Positions 38,001 through 50,495 of a DNA stretch of 64,000 nt are shown here, one piece after another. The translations under genes and the position numbers were made by a program. The notes below the pieces were generated by a model. That model ran no database searches and was not told the DNA's origin. It saw only the letters and a list, made by a program, of their open reading frames with translations. How positions within the stretch are numbered: position 1 is the stretch's first letter; every line of letters begins with the position of its first letter. Source of the stretch: Hydractinia symbiolongicarpus (taxonomy: Eukaryota; Cnidaria; Hydrozoa; Anthoathecata; Hydractiniidae); contig NC_079877.1 in the NCBI RefSeq assembly GCF_029227915.1, positions 28,793,851 to 28,857,850 of the forward strand, in the 5' to 3' direction.

Positions 38001-41000
38001 AGCTGCTATTCGAGCAACGAACGCTCAATTTGATGATAGTGAGACATTGAAGCGCCTTGATTGCCGATTGTTGGAGGTGGGTTAGATCGTGCAATTAAGC
38101 TGGTATAAAGAGTTTAACAAGATGAGAACTAACTAACTTTTCACAATTAAAGGGAAATAATTTTGTGGAAACAACTTTCTGTGACTAATTTTTTTTACAT
38201 TATTAAAACTCCGTGAAATTTTATAAATAAAGCCATTTCCAAGTTTAAGCAGCATAAAAAACATTATCAGACTTTCGTTTGTATGCATATTTTAGTAATT
38301 TACTTCGGCTGAAGTTTGGTAAGAGAATACACACTTTTTTTAATAAGAACACCCAAGCTCTATCCGGGCTGATCATTATTCCTATTATGATAGTCTGTAC
38401 ACTTATATTTTGAAACCTATAGGCGAAAAAATAATTATTTTTTTGTGCCGTAGTTGGCTAATATGTTTGTGAAATAATAGCAAACTAATTTTTAGATTTC
38501 GCCTGGCGATTGTGGATGGGATGTGTTTAGTTTAGACTATCATGTGGATGGACCTATCTCCACAGTACGAAACACTATACTTACAATCTACGTTTGTGCA
38601 ATATTATTCTCTTGTGTTATGCTTTACAATATTTTTTTCTTTTAAGGTATTTACCCCAGAAGTTATATTACACTATTTGCGCATATTCAATTTTCTATGG
38701 CGTGCCAAAAGAATGGAGTATTGTTTGACTGGTATTTGGAAGAACCAAATGAGCAGTAGTCGTTTGCTCATCAAGCTCCCTGGTAAATTTTTTATAAGTA
38801 CAGAAACTTGTGGGCAGATATTTTCGTGAATTTTGAGCAATTTCTTTAAGCAATAGTGTTTATTCGAAAAGATTTCTAAACGCAAAAATATCTTTTTATC
38901 TTAAATTCGCGAAAGGTAAAGTTTTCCCCCAAAAAAAATCCTGCCCACATTTTTTTGAGGTTCAATCCTTGACATTTTAAAGATTAATTTTAGTGGATAA
39001 GTGAAACTTAATGCTCACGAAATATTTAGGAGCATCACGAAAGTTTATGTTAGCAAAACCTTAAATTGACTCATTCGCGAAATGCAAAATTGTTGTGAAT
39101 GTTTCTGACATTAAAATATTTTATGGAACTGTCCTCTTTACTTTAATCTGTTTTCTCTTCTTCTCAACTTTTTATTTGTTTGCTCATTACTTGTTTTATT
39201 CCATATTTTGTAATTGTTTTATATGCTATTATTATGTTTATATCATATCTTTTGACTTGTTGTGTCAAATGCGCACTGTCTGATTTTAGAAGTGGCTCCT
39301 CTGCTCCACATCAGTCATTGTTTAGAAGCAGAAATGTTACACTTTATACATCAAATGCAATATTTTATCACATTTGAGGTTAGTTTTATACACTAAATGT
39401 TTTTTTAGCCCAAAGTTTATCACTTATCAATAGATGTTTTTAAACGTCAAGCAACAGGAAAATTCACCTATACTTTCCCCTTTTCCCATAAAGTTATTAA
39501 TAAATAAAAACTATCCATTTCCAGCTATTTTTTAATAGGCTGTAGTTTTAGCCAGTTACTAGGATACACAGAGTTTTGAACGCTTTGACTTGTTTAATCC
39601 TTCGTTTTCTTTTATGAATCCTTTTCCCGAAAAGGCAGGGTTTAAAAATCGCGAATTTAAATCGCATTTTTTTGAAAATCACAACTGCAAAAATGTAATT
39701 GTTTTCTAATTGCACTGATAATTAAAAAAAAAAAAATAATAAGTAGTACTAAGAACTATTAAATATGAAATTTAATTTTTAGCGAAATTTAATCTTTCAT
39801 CATCTGCCAAAATGAATTTTTGCGATATCCATTGGATTGGGTCAATTAAGAAAATTTATTCTGTGAAAATGCAAATTTTCCGTGTTTTTTTCCGAATCAT
39901 GACATTTTCTTACTGCGAAAATTTCTGACACTTATACAGGAATTTTTTATGAATTGTTTTGGTACACAAACATCTGTTTTCCCTTTTCTTAAATCTTTAA
40001 AACAAACTCTTGTGGCTTTACCTATATTATGAAGACTTTCCCAGTTGTTAGTACCGACTTCTACTGTTTGTTACATCCTTAAAGCTCTGTCAAGTATTCT
40101 CCTTTTTAGGTTTTAGAATGCTGCTGGGAAGAACTACTTGTGAAGATTAACGAAGCAAAAGATTTGGATCACATAATTACTGCACATGATAACTTCTTAA
40201 ATCAAGTGATGACACGTGCTCTGATGGACAACGAATCGAGAGTTGGTTTCATGTTTTCTTTCTGACTCTGCATGTTTCTGAATAATCTATTACCATAGTA
40301 CTACTTCATTGTCAGAAAATGTTGTGTCTGCGAAATTCGCGAAATTCTAAAAAACTTTTTAATATTTATCATTAAGTTTTAGATGATCTTTTCTAAAGAT
40401 AAATTTTTAATTATCTGTGAAATAATTCCTGCAAAATTCAGTACTACCTGACACCTGCAGAAAGAGTTTTTTTATAAACTGCGTAAATTCAAAAATATTA
40501 TGCATAGGACAAATTTTCAGTGTTTGTGATGAGGAACGTCATCCATTGATAATCCTTTCTGATGTGTTGTGTGTCTTGATGTTCTTTTTCTTACGAACAC
40601 TGTAAATTGCAATAAAAAAACATTTTTAGGCAATGTTAACTCAACTGCGTGCAATATTTGACTTGATTATCCAGTTTCAAACAACACAAGAGAATATGTA
40701 TAATGCCGCCACAGCTGAATTGGAAGCAAGACAAGAAATAGAAAAAAAAGCTCAACGAAAAACCGAAGAAGTAGGATTTTGTTCTACTGTATTTTTAACA
40801 TAGGTTTGTTTTGAAAAAGACATTATTGAAGAAAGATAATTGGGCAAAGAGGGATATTTATTTTGCATGCTTTTAGGGTGAATGGGGATTAACAGATGCT
40901 GACTCAGAAGAAGATATCAAACGAATAGCTGATTTCACTAAAACTTTTATTCCAAGTACGAGGGCACAGTTAAGAGTGTTGCATCAATCGTACCAAGTTA

Positions 41001-41970
41001 GTAAATTATACACCGTTTGTGTAATCAATGTCTTAAGGATATACACTGAATCTCGATGAATTAATCTTGAAACCTGAATAGTTGTGTTTTTGTTAAGAAA
41101 TGTCTGGTAATTATAGTAATATTAGAAAAAATGAAAATAAAAAAACAGTTCCCTTACTTTAATGTCTCTGTTAGTCTTTTGTACTTCGTTCTATGTTTTT
41201 AGTTAGAGTTACGTTGTTTATGTACGTTTTTTTCCTCTCTTTCACTTCACCATTATGTCATTGTGACAATGTTGATTTAATACGTGACTTAAAACTTTTG
41301 CCGTGGATGACCCAAAATTGTCTTTGGAATTTTGGATTAGCATAAAAAAATATGTAAACTCGTGTTGAGATGGAAGCAGAGCTACCTTATTCATCAATAC
41401 ATACTGCCTGGCAACAAGCGCTGTTTGATCCACTGTACCCAGAACTGAGAGTTGCAAACGAACCCATTACTGTATGTGCGGCAGTATATACTGAGAACAT
41501 GTATGGATGATGTGTATATGGAAAGTTTTGTTCACTGTTCACACATAAAAGACCTTATGTTGTTGTGAGATACGCAATTTCGGAATTAGGATACCACCTT
41601 TATTTTTCTATCGCTGTAGAGCAAGTTGAACTTTGAAACATCTGTTCTAGTAGCGAAGCATACAAAAAGCGTTAAAAAGAAAATACTGTTTTGAGGAGAT
41701 TTTTTACCATAGTGTATTGGTTTCCGGGATGTTTTTTTAAAAAAGGAAGTGACTTGGTGCAATGCTATTTATTATTTACATTGTTTTCTTTCCTAGGACA
41801 TGCTTCAGCAATTTTTGGTCATGTTGAACAGTCACTCTGATGTCAGTCTTCGTTTCCTTTGCTTCAGATTAGATTTCAATGAACATTACAAAAAACTTGA
41901 ACCAAAGTTAAGAAGTCCGATGAAATACAGCATGAGGTACAAACGCAATGCAGAAAACACGAAAGTGTGA
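32070..41970 (+). CDS. TUBGCP3: Gamma-tubulin complex component 3
   Basis: Complete 18-exon gene, 918 aa (human 907). Exons: 32070-32169, 32368-32413, 33448-33509, 33651-33718, 33799-33873, 34415-35237, 35394-35671, 35796-35901, 36719-36855, 37751-37815, 37941-38076, 38496-38564, 38647-38782, 39290-39378, 40110-40241, 40630-40770, 40877-40996, 41797-41970. All phases close and all introns are GT-AG. Recognisable blocks are [15 protein letters not shown] and [20 protein letters not shown] (GRIP1), [67 protein letters not shown] and the C-terminal [13 protein letters not shown] (GRIP2). The N-terminal ~120 residues match the GCP3-specific extension ([24 protein letters not shown]). GCP3 pairs with GCP2 and gamma-tubulin in the ring complex that nucleates microtubules. 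Introns hold Helitrons and TIR elements but no exon is disrupted. Confidence 0.97.
35932..36072 (-). mobile_element. Non-autonomous Helitron, first of a tandem pair
   Basis: On the minus strand it starts TCTATATTATAATGTCCG and ends with a hairpin (CCCGTGGATTTTTTCACGGG), then CTAACGA and a terminal CTAG, followed by T. It shares its 3' end with the neighbouring copy and with the copy at 3.7 kb. Located in GCP3 intron 8. Confidence 0.7.
36073..36342 (-). mobile_element. Non-autonomous Helitron, second of a tandem pair
   Basis: Minus-strand copy beginning TCTCTTTAATAATAGCCGTA and ending with the hairpin CCCGTGGATTTTTCCACGGG, CTAACGA and CTAG. The flanking bases are A before TC and T after CTAG, the A/T insertion pattern of Helitrons. 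It abuts the preceding copy with no spacer, a head-to-tail arrangement often seen in Helitron concatemers. It contains an internal duplicated GACAGACAGAC block and has no coding capacity. Confidence 0.75.
37179..37645. mobile_element. MITE-like element with ~38-bp imperfect terminal inverted repeats
   Basis: The left end (CGAAAATTTTCAGACGGAAA then AACTTTCGGA) mirrors the right end (AAAAGTTTTTCCGCCGAAAA then TTTTAG). Located in GCP3 intron 9. The interior has two further copies of AAAGTTTTTCCGC. Target-site duplication not established. Confidence 0.6.
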
Positions 41971-42096
41971 AAGGCAATGTGGAAACATAAAAATGTGAAT
42001 AATGAGATGGTTCCTAAATAAGAAATATTGTGTATCACGTATCACCAAAAGGAAAGATCTCAAGAGAATACTATCTAGACCAATAATAATGTATCA

Positions 42097-42102
42097 AATA
42101 AA
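42097..42102 (+). terminator. Candidate poly(A) signal of GCP3
   Basis: AATAAA 127 bp after the GCP3 stop codon, followed by a T-rich stretch (CTTTTTATTTGTAACTTTTTC). First canonical hexamer downstream of the stop. Confidence 0.5.
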
Positions 42103-43518
42103 CTTTTTATTTGTAACTTTTTCACCAACTGTAAAATATCTGTATATTTTATATTTAATAAGAACTGTTTTGGGAGGAATATTAGTTGATTGTCTGAACA
42201 GGTGGTTTTCCTTCCTTAAAATTAGGTATCTATACACATTCATTCGGAAAATATTTTGTAATCAGTTACAAAATGTTTAGATGAATTAGAGGAAGATTTG
42301 AGTTATAAAGGAAAGACTTTTTGAAAAAAATTTAGTTAAACTTCGGAATAAAAAGAAAGTAAAAATGGAATAATAAAAAAGAGTTTTCTGTTCACACCAC
42401 CAGTGGCCATCCTAGTTAAGCGAACCTTGCTAAAAGATAAGTTTCGTTTGAGACACATTGTTGTTAAACGAGACTATTAAATTATTAAAACACTTTTAAA
42501 TTTAAATTAAAACACTTAAATTATTAAAACACTTTTAAAATTCCATGATGATATATTAATCCGTTTACACGATTCATGGTAAAACTACATGAGAATTTGA
42601 ATAAGAGTAAAATTTTCTGAAGTGACATGAAATTTTTGTTTGAATGATGGAAGATTTCGAATTATTTCGAATTTATTCGATTTATTTGTTCGAATTACAG
42701 AGCTTCGAAAAACAGAGAGTCAGTCGTATATCTCATTAATGACTGATATGAGGCTCACTACTGTTAAAGCGTAAGTTTAATTAGGCGTTCTGGGATAGGC
42801 TTATTAAATACTTTTTTAACCCCCTTAAATACAATAGAAAGGGAAAATGTTTTCTTAATGAGTACGATAATTGAGCCTCTTCAACATTACTTATTTAGTG
42901 TCGGAACAAAGGTGGGTCCTGCTGGTTAAGTGCCATACCGCGAGGTTTGATATAATTTTGAGTATTAATGTTGGTTATATAGTTATTGGATTAACCATTT
43001 ACATATTTAACATTAAATTGATGCTAAAATTGCGGTTATTAAGTATATAGATAACTAGAAAATGCCATAGTAATTCTGGAAAATGTCACCAGAAATATGT
43101 ACTGTACTGCACATTTTTTATATAAGCGAGGAGGCAGTTTTAAAAATCTCCTATCCTCCACATAAATTTTGTGTGTCTTAATGATGATGATGAATCTGTT
43201 TGGGCTGACAATAGACGGGTTGTGCATACCCTATGTGGATGGTGGGAGTGCACTTGCAAATGTTTCCAATTTCACACTTAACGTTTCACGCGGCGGATTT
43301 GGGAAAAAACTCCATTTTTCTTTATTTTTCTTTTTTCCACACCCTCGCCGTTAAACACGATTTTTAGTTCCTGTCACGTTGACGTTGACTGAGTTTGACA
43401 CTGCTGGAAAGATATTAAATCTTTTACATGAGCGTGTATTTTTATATCTCATAATTTTGTGGTCACAAGCTACGTCCAATACATGGCATGTTGGTATTTG
43501 TTTTTTGTTAAAGCACCC
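42103..43518. other. Intergenic between GCP3 and TRAF, no gene seen
   Basis: AT-rich sequence with short direct repeats (TAAATTATTAAAACACTTTT twice at 42.48-42.54 kb). Short open frames lack family similarity. Confidence 0.5.
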
Positions 43519-44568
43519 CTTTATTAATTTACCTCTTTCTTAATGTACCTCTTTCTTAATATACCTCTTTCTCAATGTACCACTTTTTCATGCACTTTTT
43601 CTTAATAAACCTTTCCTAATGCACCCCTTTATTAATTTACTTCTTTCTTAATTTATCTCTTTCTTAACGTACCTCTTTCTTAATGTACCTCTTTCTTAAT
43701 GTACTTCTTTCTTAATGTACCTCTTTCTTAATGTACCTCTTTCTTAATGTACCTCTTTCTTAATGTACTTCTTTCTTAATGTACCTCTTTCTTAATATAT
43801 CTCTTTCTTAATGTACCACTTTCTTAATTTACTTCTTTCTTAATTTATCTCTTTCTTAACGTACCTCTTTCTTAATGTACCTCTTTCTTAATGTACTTCT
43901 TTCTTAATGTACCTCTTTCTTAATGTACCTCTTTCTTAATGTACCTCTTTCTTAATGTACTTCTTTCTTAATGTACCTCTTTCTTAATATACCTCTTTCT
44001 TAATGTACCACTTTCTTAATGTACCTCTTTCTTAATTTATCTCTTTCTTAATGTACTTCTTTCTTAATGTACCTCTTTCTTAATGTACCTCTTTCTTAAT
44101 GTACCTCTTTCTTAATGTACTTCTTTCTTAATGTACCTCTTTCTTAATATACCTCTTTCTTAATGTACCACTTTCTTAATGTACCTCTTTCTTAATTTAT
44201 CTCTTTCTTAATGTACCTCTTTCTTAATTTACCTCTTTCTTAACGTACCTCTTTCTTAATATACCTCTTTCTTAATGTACTTCTTTCTTAATGTACCTCT
44301 TTCTTAATATACCTCTTTCTTAATGTACCTCTTTCTTAATGTACCACTTTCTTAATGTACCTCTTTCTTAATTTATCTCTTTCTTAATGTACCTCTTTCT
44401 TAATTTACCTCTTTCTTAACGTACCTCTTTCTTAATATACCTCTTTCTTAATGTACCTCTTTCTTAATATACCTCTTTCTTAATATACCTCTTTCTTAAT
44501 GTACCACTTTCTTAATGTACCTCTTTCTTAATGTACCCCTTTTTTAATGTACCGCTCTTAATTTATCT
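43519..44568. repeat. 16-bp minisatellite, about 65 copies with higher-order repeats
   Basis: Unit CTCTTTCTTAATGTAC, with a small set of variants (GTACC/TTATC/ATACC, CTTC, CCAC, AACG). Variant order repeats in blocks: the TTCTTTCTTAATTTATC signature at 43641 recurs at 43833 (192 bp, 12 units). The CCAC-plus-TTATC signature recurs at intervals of 160 and 176 bp (10 and 11 units). So the array grew by block duplication as well as by single-unit gain. There are no spacers, so it is not a CRISPR. It ends about 130 bp upstream of the TRAF start codon. Confidence 0.95.
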
Positions 44569-44697
44569 CGAAAATTATTGTTTCATGTTCACTTTTGCTC
44601 ATTCGGAAAACATCTAAATTAATTGTTGGGAAGCAGTAAGACTGGAAAAATTGCTTTAGTGTTCAAATTATTTTTTAGGATCTAAATAATAAAGAAA

Positions 44698-47637
44698 ATG
44701 GCAGAGTGTGATGGTGGGTTTGATGCTAATTTTGTCACAGATATACATGACTTACTTAAATGCGTTGTTTGTAATTTTGTGTTAAAAAGTCCTGTGCAAG
44801 TGATTGAGTGTGGCCACAGATTTTGTAGGGAATGCTATGAAAAGATAAAGGAGTATGCGTTGAGCAGGTATTTACATTTTTGGTTTCTTTGCAGGGTAGG
44901 GGAATCTTGCTTAGAAATGATCTTATTTTTTTCGTTTTACATAGCTCTATTAAGAACAAATATCATTCTAAACAACCAAAACTTTCACTTTTCTTGTTTT
45001 ACTTATGTGTTTTTGAGTAAAATATTTTAACTTTTTCAAACGTTGGTGCCACTTTTCTAAAATTTTAAATCAACCCTGTATAGCTGGGATGAGAAATCAA
45101 AAGATTACTAATTTGCGTCCTGTTGTATATGTAGTGTTACATAAAGTTGTTGTGATGTGCATGTTCGTTTCGCCTCGTTTCTATGTTTTATTCTCATCGT
45201 TTATGTATATATACGAATGAGTTTTTCGAGTTAAATTATTGTTATAAATTAAGTTTAAAAAGAGTTTTAAAGTAGTTCATTTAAATCAACAAAAAGTGTG
45301 TGAAAAAGCAAAATCTCCTAAAAAGTTGTTCCTGATAACTGTGAGATGTTTTTGGACGTTCGATAGGCGAAATATTATTTCGTGTTTTATTGGAAGTTTT
45401 ACCTAATGAAGAAATGGTATTTGTATCACCAACCAGAGAACAACAATAGGATGTGTAATGTGGTTTTACTCTGTTTTAAGAGATGTGGAGTTGTTGTGCC
45501 CACTGGACAGACTTGTTATAGATGAGAAACAAGTATGTATATTATCTGTTACCTTGTTGTAATTTTTGTTCTTGTTACTGACATGATTTTATATATAAAA
45601 TAGACTTGTAATAGATGATAAAATAAAATACATAATAGTCAGGAGTTTACTTATATTGTTTATTTTCAGTTTTAAAGTTTTCACAGTATGTGCCAAATAC
45701 AACTTCGTCCCCAGGGCATCCTGTAATAAAAGAGACCACAAATGCTGGAAACAAGGTTGAGGCTGATAAACTCCATAATTTATTCTTTTGGTTACAACAA
45801 TGTTACCTTTTTCATCTTAAGGTTTTTCCAGATAAAGGAATCGAAAGAAGAATTTTGGACTTACAAGTCAAGTGTGATCATCTTAATGACGGCTGTGAAT
45901 GGATGAATGAATTGCGACATCTTCAGGTAAGTAAGTCTGCAGAATTTTGTTTTCAATACTCGTTTTAATAAAGAAATATACTAATTGATTGTTTTATTGT
46001 TTATTGTGTAGAATCATATTAATAATGAATGTTTTTTTGCATTGGTTTGTTGTCCCAATGACGGATGTAATATTAACAGTGTCAGAAGTGAACTGGAAGA
46101 CCACAAGAAAATATGTCCCATGAAGGTTCGTTAAGTGTTTCCCTTTGTACTACAGTGCTATTTTTTGTTTTTTCTTATTGTGAAAGAAAAGCAGACCAAG
46201 AAGCTGGTATATTAAAATTCACCTTCTGAAATGAAAATTTGGTAAATTTGGCCGACTTTTTTTCATATGAAAAACAACCTTGGCGGGCAATGAATATAAT
46301 TAATGTTGACTGAAATTCGATTGAAAATCGTCACGTAGAAACACGTGAAAACTTAATAACACTAAAAAATTGGAGGATTCCGAGAAAAAGGAAAAATGGG
46401 TTAAAAGGCTACGGAACGGCTGTTGGTTTTCGACTTTAGTGACTTACAGCGAAAACAAAAATTATTGTGCATGGTTTTTTATATTTTTTTATTCAAGGAG
46501 AGTAGCCAAAGCCAGAAACTCAGAAAACTAGAAACAATGATTTCGGAAGTCATGGAGAGATTGAAAGCCAAAGATGACCAGTTGGAAGCGTTGACAATGC
46601 AAATGAAAGAGAATGATGCCAATTCAAGAAAAATGATGTCGAATGTCATGGAGAGATTGAAAGCGAAAGATGACCAATTGGACGCGTTGAAAATGCAAAT
46701 AAAGGAGAATGAAGTAAATTCAAAAACAAAGATTTCGGAAGTCATGGAGAGATTTAAAGCCAAAGATGACCAATTGGACGCGTTGACAATGCAAATGAAA
46801 GAGAATGATGCCAATTTAAAAACAATGATGTCGAATGTCATGGAGAGATTGAAAGCGAAAGATGACCAATTGGACGCGTTGAAAATGCAAATAAAGGAGA
46901 ATGAAGTAAATTCAAAAACAATGATTTCGGAAGTCATGGAGAGATTTAAATCAAAAGATGACGAGTTGAACGCGTTGAAAATGCAAATAAAGGAGAATGA
47001 AGCAAATTCAAAAACAATGATGGTAGACTTTATGGATAAACTAAAAGCCAAAGATAACAAACTGGATTCGTTAGTAACACAAATGAAAAACACAAATATT
47101 AAATTAGAAACAGTGGAAAGTGAATTGAAGATATTAAATAAAAACTTCAATGGCTATAAAAATGCTTGTGAAGATGTGAAAAAAGATATAGTTTCCCTAA
47201 AAGTGTTACAAAACACAAAGCTAGTTGGATATTTTCAATGGAATATAACTGAATGTTCTCGTAAACGTTCACAGAAGAAAATAAGTAGTTCGCCTTTTTC
47301 CACTTTAAATGGTTACAAGTGCGCTCTTTTAGCTCAGTGGTCAGATAAAAATGAATTTGGAATTTTTATCTACCTTAAAGTTGGCGAAATAGATGATGAT
47401 CTAATCTGGCCGTTTAATATGAAAGTTACATTTGAGTGTTGTAACGGAGATGATATTGTTAAACGTATTCTTGATAGCTCTAACTCTGTAGGGTATCCTT
47501 GGAGAAAAAAACCAAGCGCAGAAATTGGTGGCGATTATGGATTTTCTAAATTTCTTTTAGGAAGTCATCTTGATAAATTTGTTAAAGACGATAGTATTGT
47601 GATAAATTGCTATATCGAAACAATGGATACACAGTAA
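44698..47637 (+). CDS. TRAF-family protein (RING, two zinc fingers, coiled coil, MATH)
   Basis: Five exons: 44698-44867, 45481-45532, 45822-45926, 46012-46125, 46498-47637. Total 526 aa with consistent phases and GT-AG borders. The RING is split over exons 1 and 2 (CVVC, then CGHRFCREC, then CPLDR, with Asp in the last ligand position as in many TRAFs). Two TRAF-type zinc fingers follow (KCDHLNDGC...H...C and CCPNDGC...HKKIC), fewer than the five or so common in vertebrate TRAFs. Exon 5 encodes a long coiled coil of 32-residue repeats and a C-terminal TRAF-C/MATH domain (from LVGYFQWNI to INCYIE). TRAFs trimerise through the coiled coil, bind receptor tails through the MATH domain and add ubiquitin chains through the RING, feeding NF-kB and MAPK signalling (family knowledge). 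Orthology to a specific TRAF is not assigned. Confidence 0.92.
45702..45766. mobile_element. Foldback element copy in TRAF intron 2
   Basis: CAACTTCGTCCCCAGGGCAT at the left is mirrored by ATGCTGGAAACAAGGTTG at the right, the same family as at 16.5, 50.0, 56.5 and 59.6 kb. It makes an open frame across the intron that is not part of the TRAF coding sequence. Confidence 0.55.
46543..47100 (+). repeat. 96-bp in-frame tandem repeats encoding the TRAF coiled coil
   Basis: Five close units of exactly 96 bp (starts 46543, 46639, 46735, 46831, 46927) plus a diverged sixth to ~47100. Each encodes 32 residues around VMERLKAKDDQLDALKMQIK. Units 1 and 3 share TMQMKENDAN and units 2 and 4 share KMQIKENEVN, so a 192-bp dimer was duplicated. 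The same repeats create a 223-codon antisense open frame with no independent support. Confidence 0.93.
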
Positions 47638-47659
47638 ATAGAGTTTAAAGATGAAACCG

Positions 47660-47665
47660 AATAAA
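47660..47665 (+). terminator. Candidate poly(A) signal of TRAF
   Basis: AATAAA 23 bp after the TRAF stop codon, which would give a very short 3' UTR. Confidence 0.5.
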
Positions 47666-50495
47666 CATTTTGTAAACTGTTTGATGTTGCTTGTAGACAT
47701 TTTAAGAGAATGTCCAATGGATTCTATAATATAAACAGTTTTAAGTTATCTAGAAGCTCTGTGACATTAAAAATCGTTGAATTAAGTATATTATCGAGAG
47801 AGAAACATTTGAACAAAGATAAGATGACCTTAATTTTTTCAGATTAAGTCAAATTTTGATTTTATCCAATTCAAAAGCTCTGCACATCTCTAAATCAACA
47901 ATAGTAATCAGCTGTTTGTTAGTTCTGTTAGCAATCATATGTTCCCCATACTTTTTTATACCCTAGCCCTTCGTCCCAGGTCTCTTGCTATTCTTAATTT
48001 GGGATGCTCGCCGGACAACGAGGTTGTACATTCCACAGTGGCATTCGACTCCTATCAAAGAAAAAACATATTTTTTTATGCAGTATGACGCATTTTCGAA
48101 ATGTTTTTGTACTTGTGAACATGTTCTTTGTACTTGTGAACAACACTGTACCTGTGTTCCCAACAACAAAAAAGCAAAAAGGTGAGGCGACAACATTTAC
48201 TAGATTTTAAAATTCATTTAGTTGTCCTTGATAAGTTAGCAAATGAAAACAATTTTAAGGGAACAAAAGTTATGTTAATATATATTTCATTGATGCACTT
48301 TATACACAGTAATTGTGGAACGTTATATTAAACTATACAGTTGACCTTACCTGTATATAACCTGATAAATCGGTGTGCAAATGCTTTCTGTTGTAATTAT
48401 TCTTAAATTTAGAAAAAGGTACTATTATATAATAACACGCAGTACTTTTTTTTACTGTTGAAATATATATGTGCAACAAAAACTAGTGTTCACTCAGTGC
48501 GGGTAAAATCAACGTTGCGAAATATAATACTATAATAATATAATGCTTGTCCACTAAATAATGTCTACGATTGTAGTTTCTACATGAGGGCTCTCGGTTA
48601 ACCTCGAAGTTTTTTAATATGGACTGTTTGGTCATCCACTCACGATGCAATTTTATGTAATTGTTTTATTGTTGGTTGTGGTGAATTAAAAAAATGATTG
48701 CTTATACGTTTTCAGCACATGCGATCTTGTAATTTCGAGGTTATTAATTTTCACAGTGATTGGCGTCAAATCAAGACTTTGTGTAAAAAAAACATCGGAA
48801 CCTGAGGTTGTGCAGTAGAAAAATTGTCTCTTAATACGTATTTTGAGAAATGCAGATCACATCATTTTTGTGAAGTGTTTAGTTTGAATAAAACATTGCT
48901 AAAAAAATTTAACAAGCAAAAATGCATTATCTGAGCTACTCCTAAATCTTATTTCATTCTCTTCAGTGTGTTCAAAGTACGCAAGGTATATACCCAAAAA
49001 TGAATGTTTCGATGGCATACTTATTTCAATTATACCAATAAACACGTCCCTATAATAAATGTCATGCCTATTGTGAAAAAACTGCAATAAACGCCCTCTA
49101 ACAAAAACCGCCCTTTAATAACTGCTGAAATTTAAAATTGTGGTTTCTGTGTGTAGTAGAACAAGATTAAAGGCGTGAAATCAGCAAAGAGAAAACAAAT
49201 AAGACACCTAAAAGCAACGAATTTGCAAAAGCATTAATAAAAGCATTAAAAGTATTAAAAACCGGACATTCGCAACATTTTCCATTTAATGTGTCCGCGA
49301 CACCGCAAAATTTACCATATTCACAACGATCTCGTGTAAGCCGTTTGTTTTTGTTTATTTGAAAAATTCTGAAAGCTATGTAAGGCAAAATACCTAAAGG
49401 GAAGAAATTATTGCGCAAGAAAAGATTGCGGATTAAAGATTGCAAATTTGGCCAAATCTTTTCTTCCGCGATTTTCAGCAAGGAGTAGCAGCAATTCGCA
49501 ATCTTTTCTTCCGCAATTCTAAAAAAAAAAGAGCGAGGGTTTACAGGGGAATTCCCTAAAGTATTGATTTCGAAAGAAATTTTCAAAGGAACAAATCTTT
49601 ATGACCAAGATGAAATAAATTTGTCAAGCGATTTCGTGAAAAAAATATTGGGTCATTGCTTCAATTCGCAATCTTTAGTTCCGCAATTCATGATTGTATC
49701 ACGAATTCGTAATCTTTAGTTCTGCCATTTACGATTTTTTCGACCATGAACTCGCAAATTCTTCTACTCTTAAGGTACTAAGTTTGTTTCTACCGAATAT
49801 TAAGAAATCTTTATTTATTGGAAATGTGGTTATCCACAAAAATATATCCCTCAAAATAAAGCATTTTTGGAAAGTTCATTTCTGGATTTCTGCTACAAAT
49901 GTTTAGTTTCCTTACAGGTGTACATCGATACATTACAGATGAAGTTGTCAAAAGAAATGTGGTATTGATTAAGTATTTCAAAGCAATGTTTGACGAGCAT
50001 CCTCGTCCCCAGAGCTTGATGCCAAAGCTGCTGGGAACGAGGTTGGTTTGACGAGCTTTTGAGAGGGTACCGCAGATCTTAGACACAATTTAACAATTTG
50101 GGGTTAAATACATTTCAATACATTTTCAAATCCTTATAGCATATAAACCTGTTTATTTCATACCGTAGAGTACTTCCTCTAGCGGTGTATAAGAGTTGTT
50201 ACTAAAAACATTAAAACATTTTTTTTCCTGTTTATTTCTCAATATAATAAAATTACAACGATTCAATAATATTTTTTTTACAATTTTGGTATTTTAATTT
50301 TTTTATTTTGCTTTCATATTTTTTGTTATACATATAATTTCTACGCAGCATACCAACTTACCAAAAAAACACTCAGTAATATATAAATAAAAATTAGTTT
50401 TTAAAACTACAAACTACCACGTGGGTATGACATTCTATAAAAACAAACAGAACTTTCGCGGGGAAAATTTATTAGTTTGTAAAAATTCAAAAATC
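47666..50495. other. Intergenic between tail-to-tail TRAF and SQSTM1
   Basis: No gene seen. Foldback-family fragments lie at about 47966-48030 (ending CAACGAGGTTGTAC) and 49990-50048 (CCTCGTCCCCAGAGCTT... mirrored by AAGCTGCTGGGAACGAGG). At about 49407-49730 the phrase TTCGCAATCTTT(T)CTTCCGCAATT recurs in both orientations, probably a degraded inverted-repeat element. Confidence 0.55.

Noticed and set aside
41355-41475. Open stretch in GCP3 intron 17 that looks mildly coding
   Set aside because: It does not fit the GCP3 frame between exons 17 and 18, which join perfectly without it, and matches no family I know.
43519-44568. Possible CRISPR array
   Set aside because: Units of 16 bp are contiguous without spacers and the genome is animal; it is a minisatellite.
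45690-45968. Open frame extending 5' of TRAF exon 3
   Set aside because: Its upstream half is a foldback transposon fragment; the acceptor at 45821/45822 gives the correct phase with exon 2.
46479-47150. Long minus-strand open frame (223 codons) opposite the TRAF coiled coil
   Set aside because: It mirrors the in-frame 96-bp repeats of the sense gene, has repetitive Ser/Phe composition and no start or splice context of its own.
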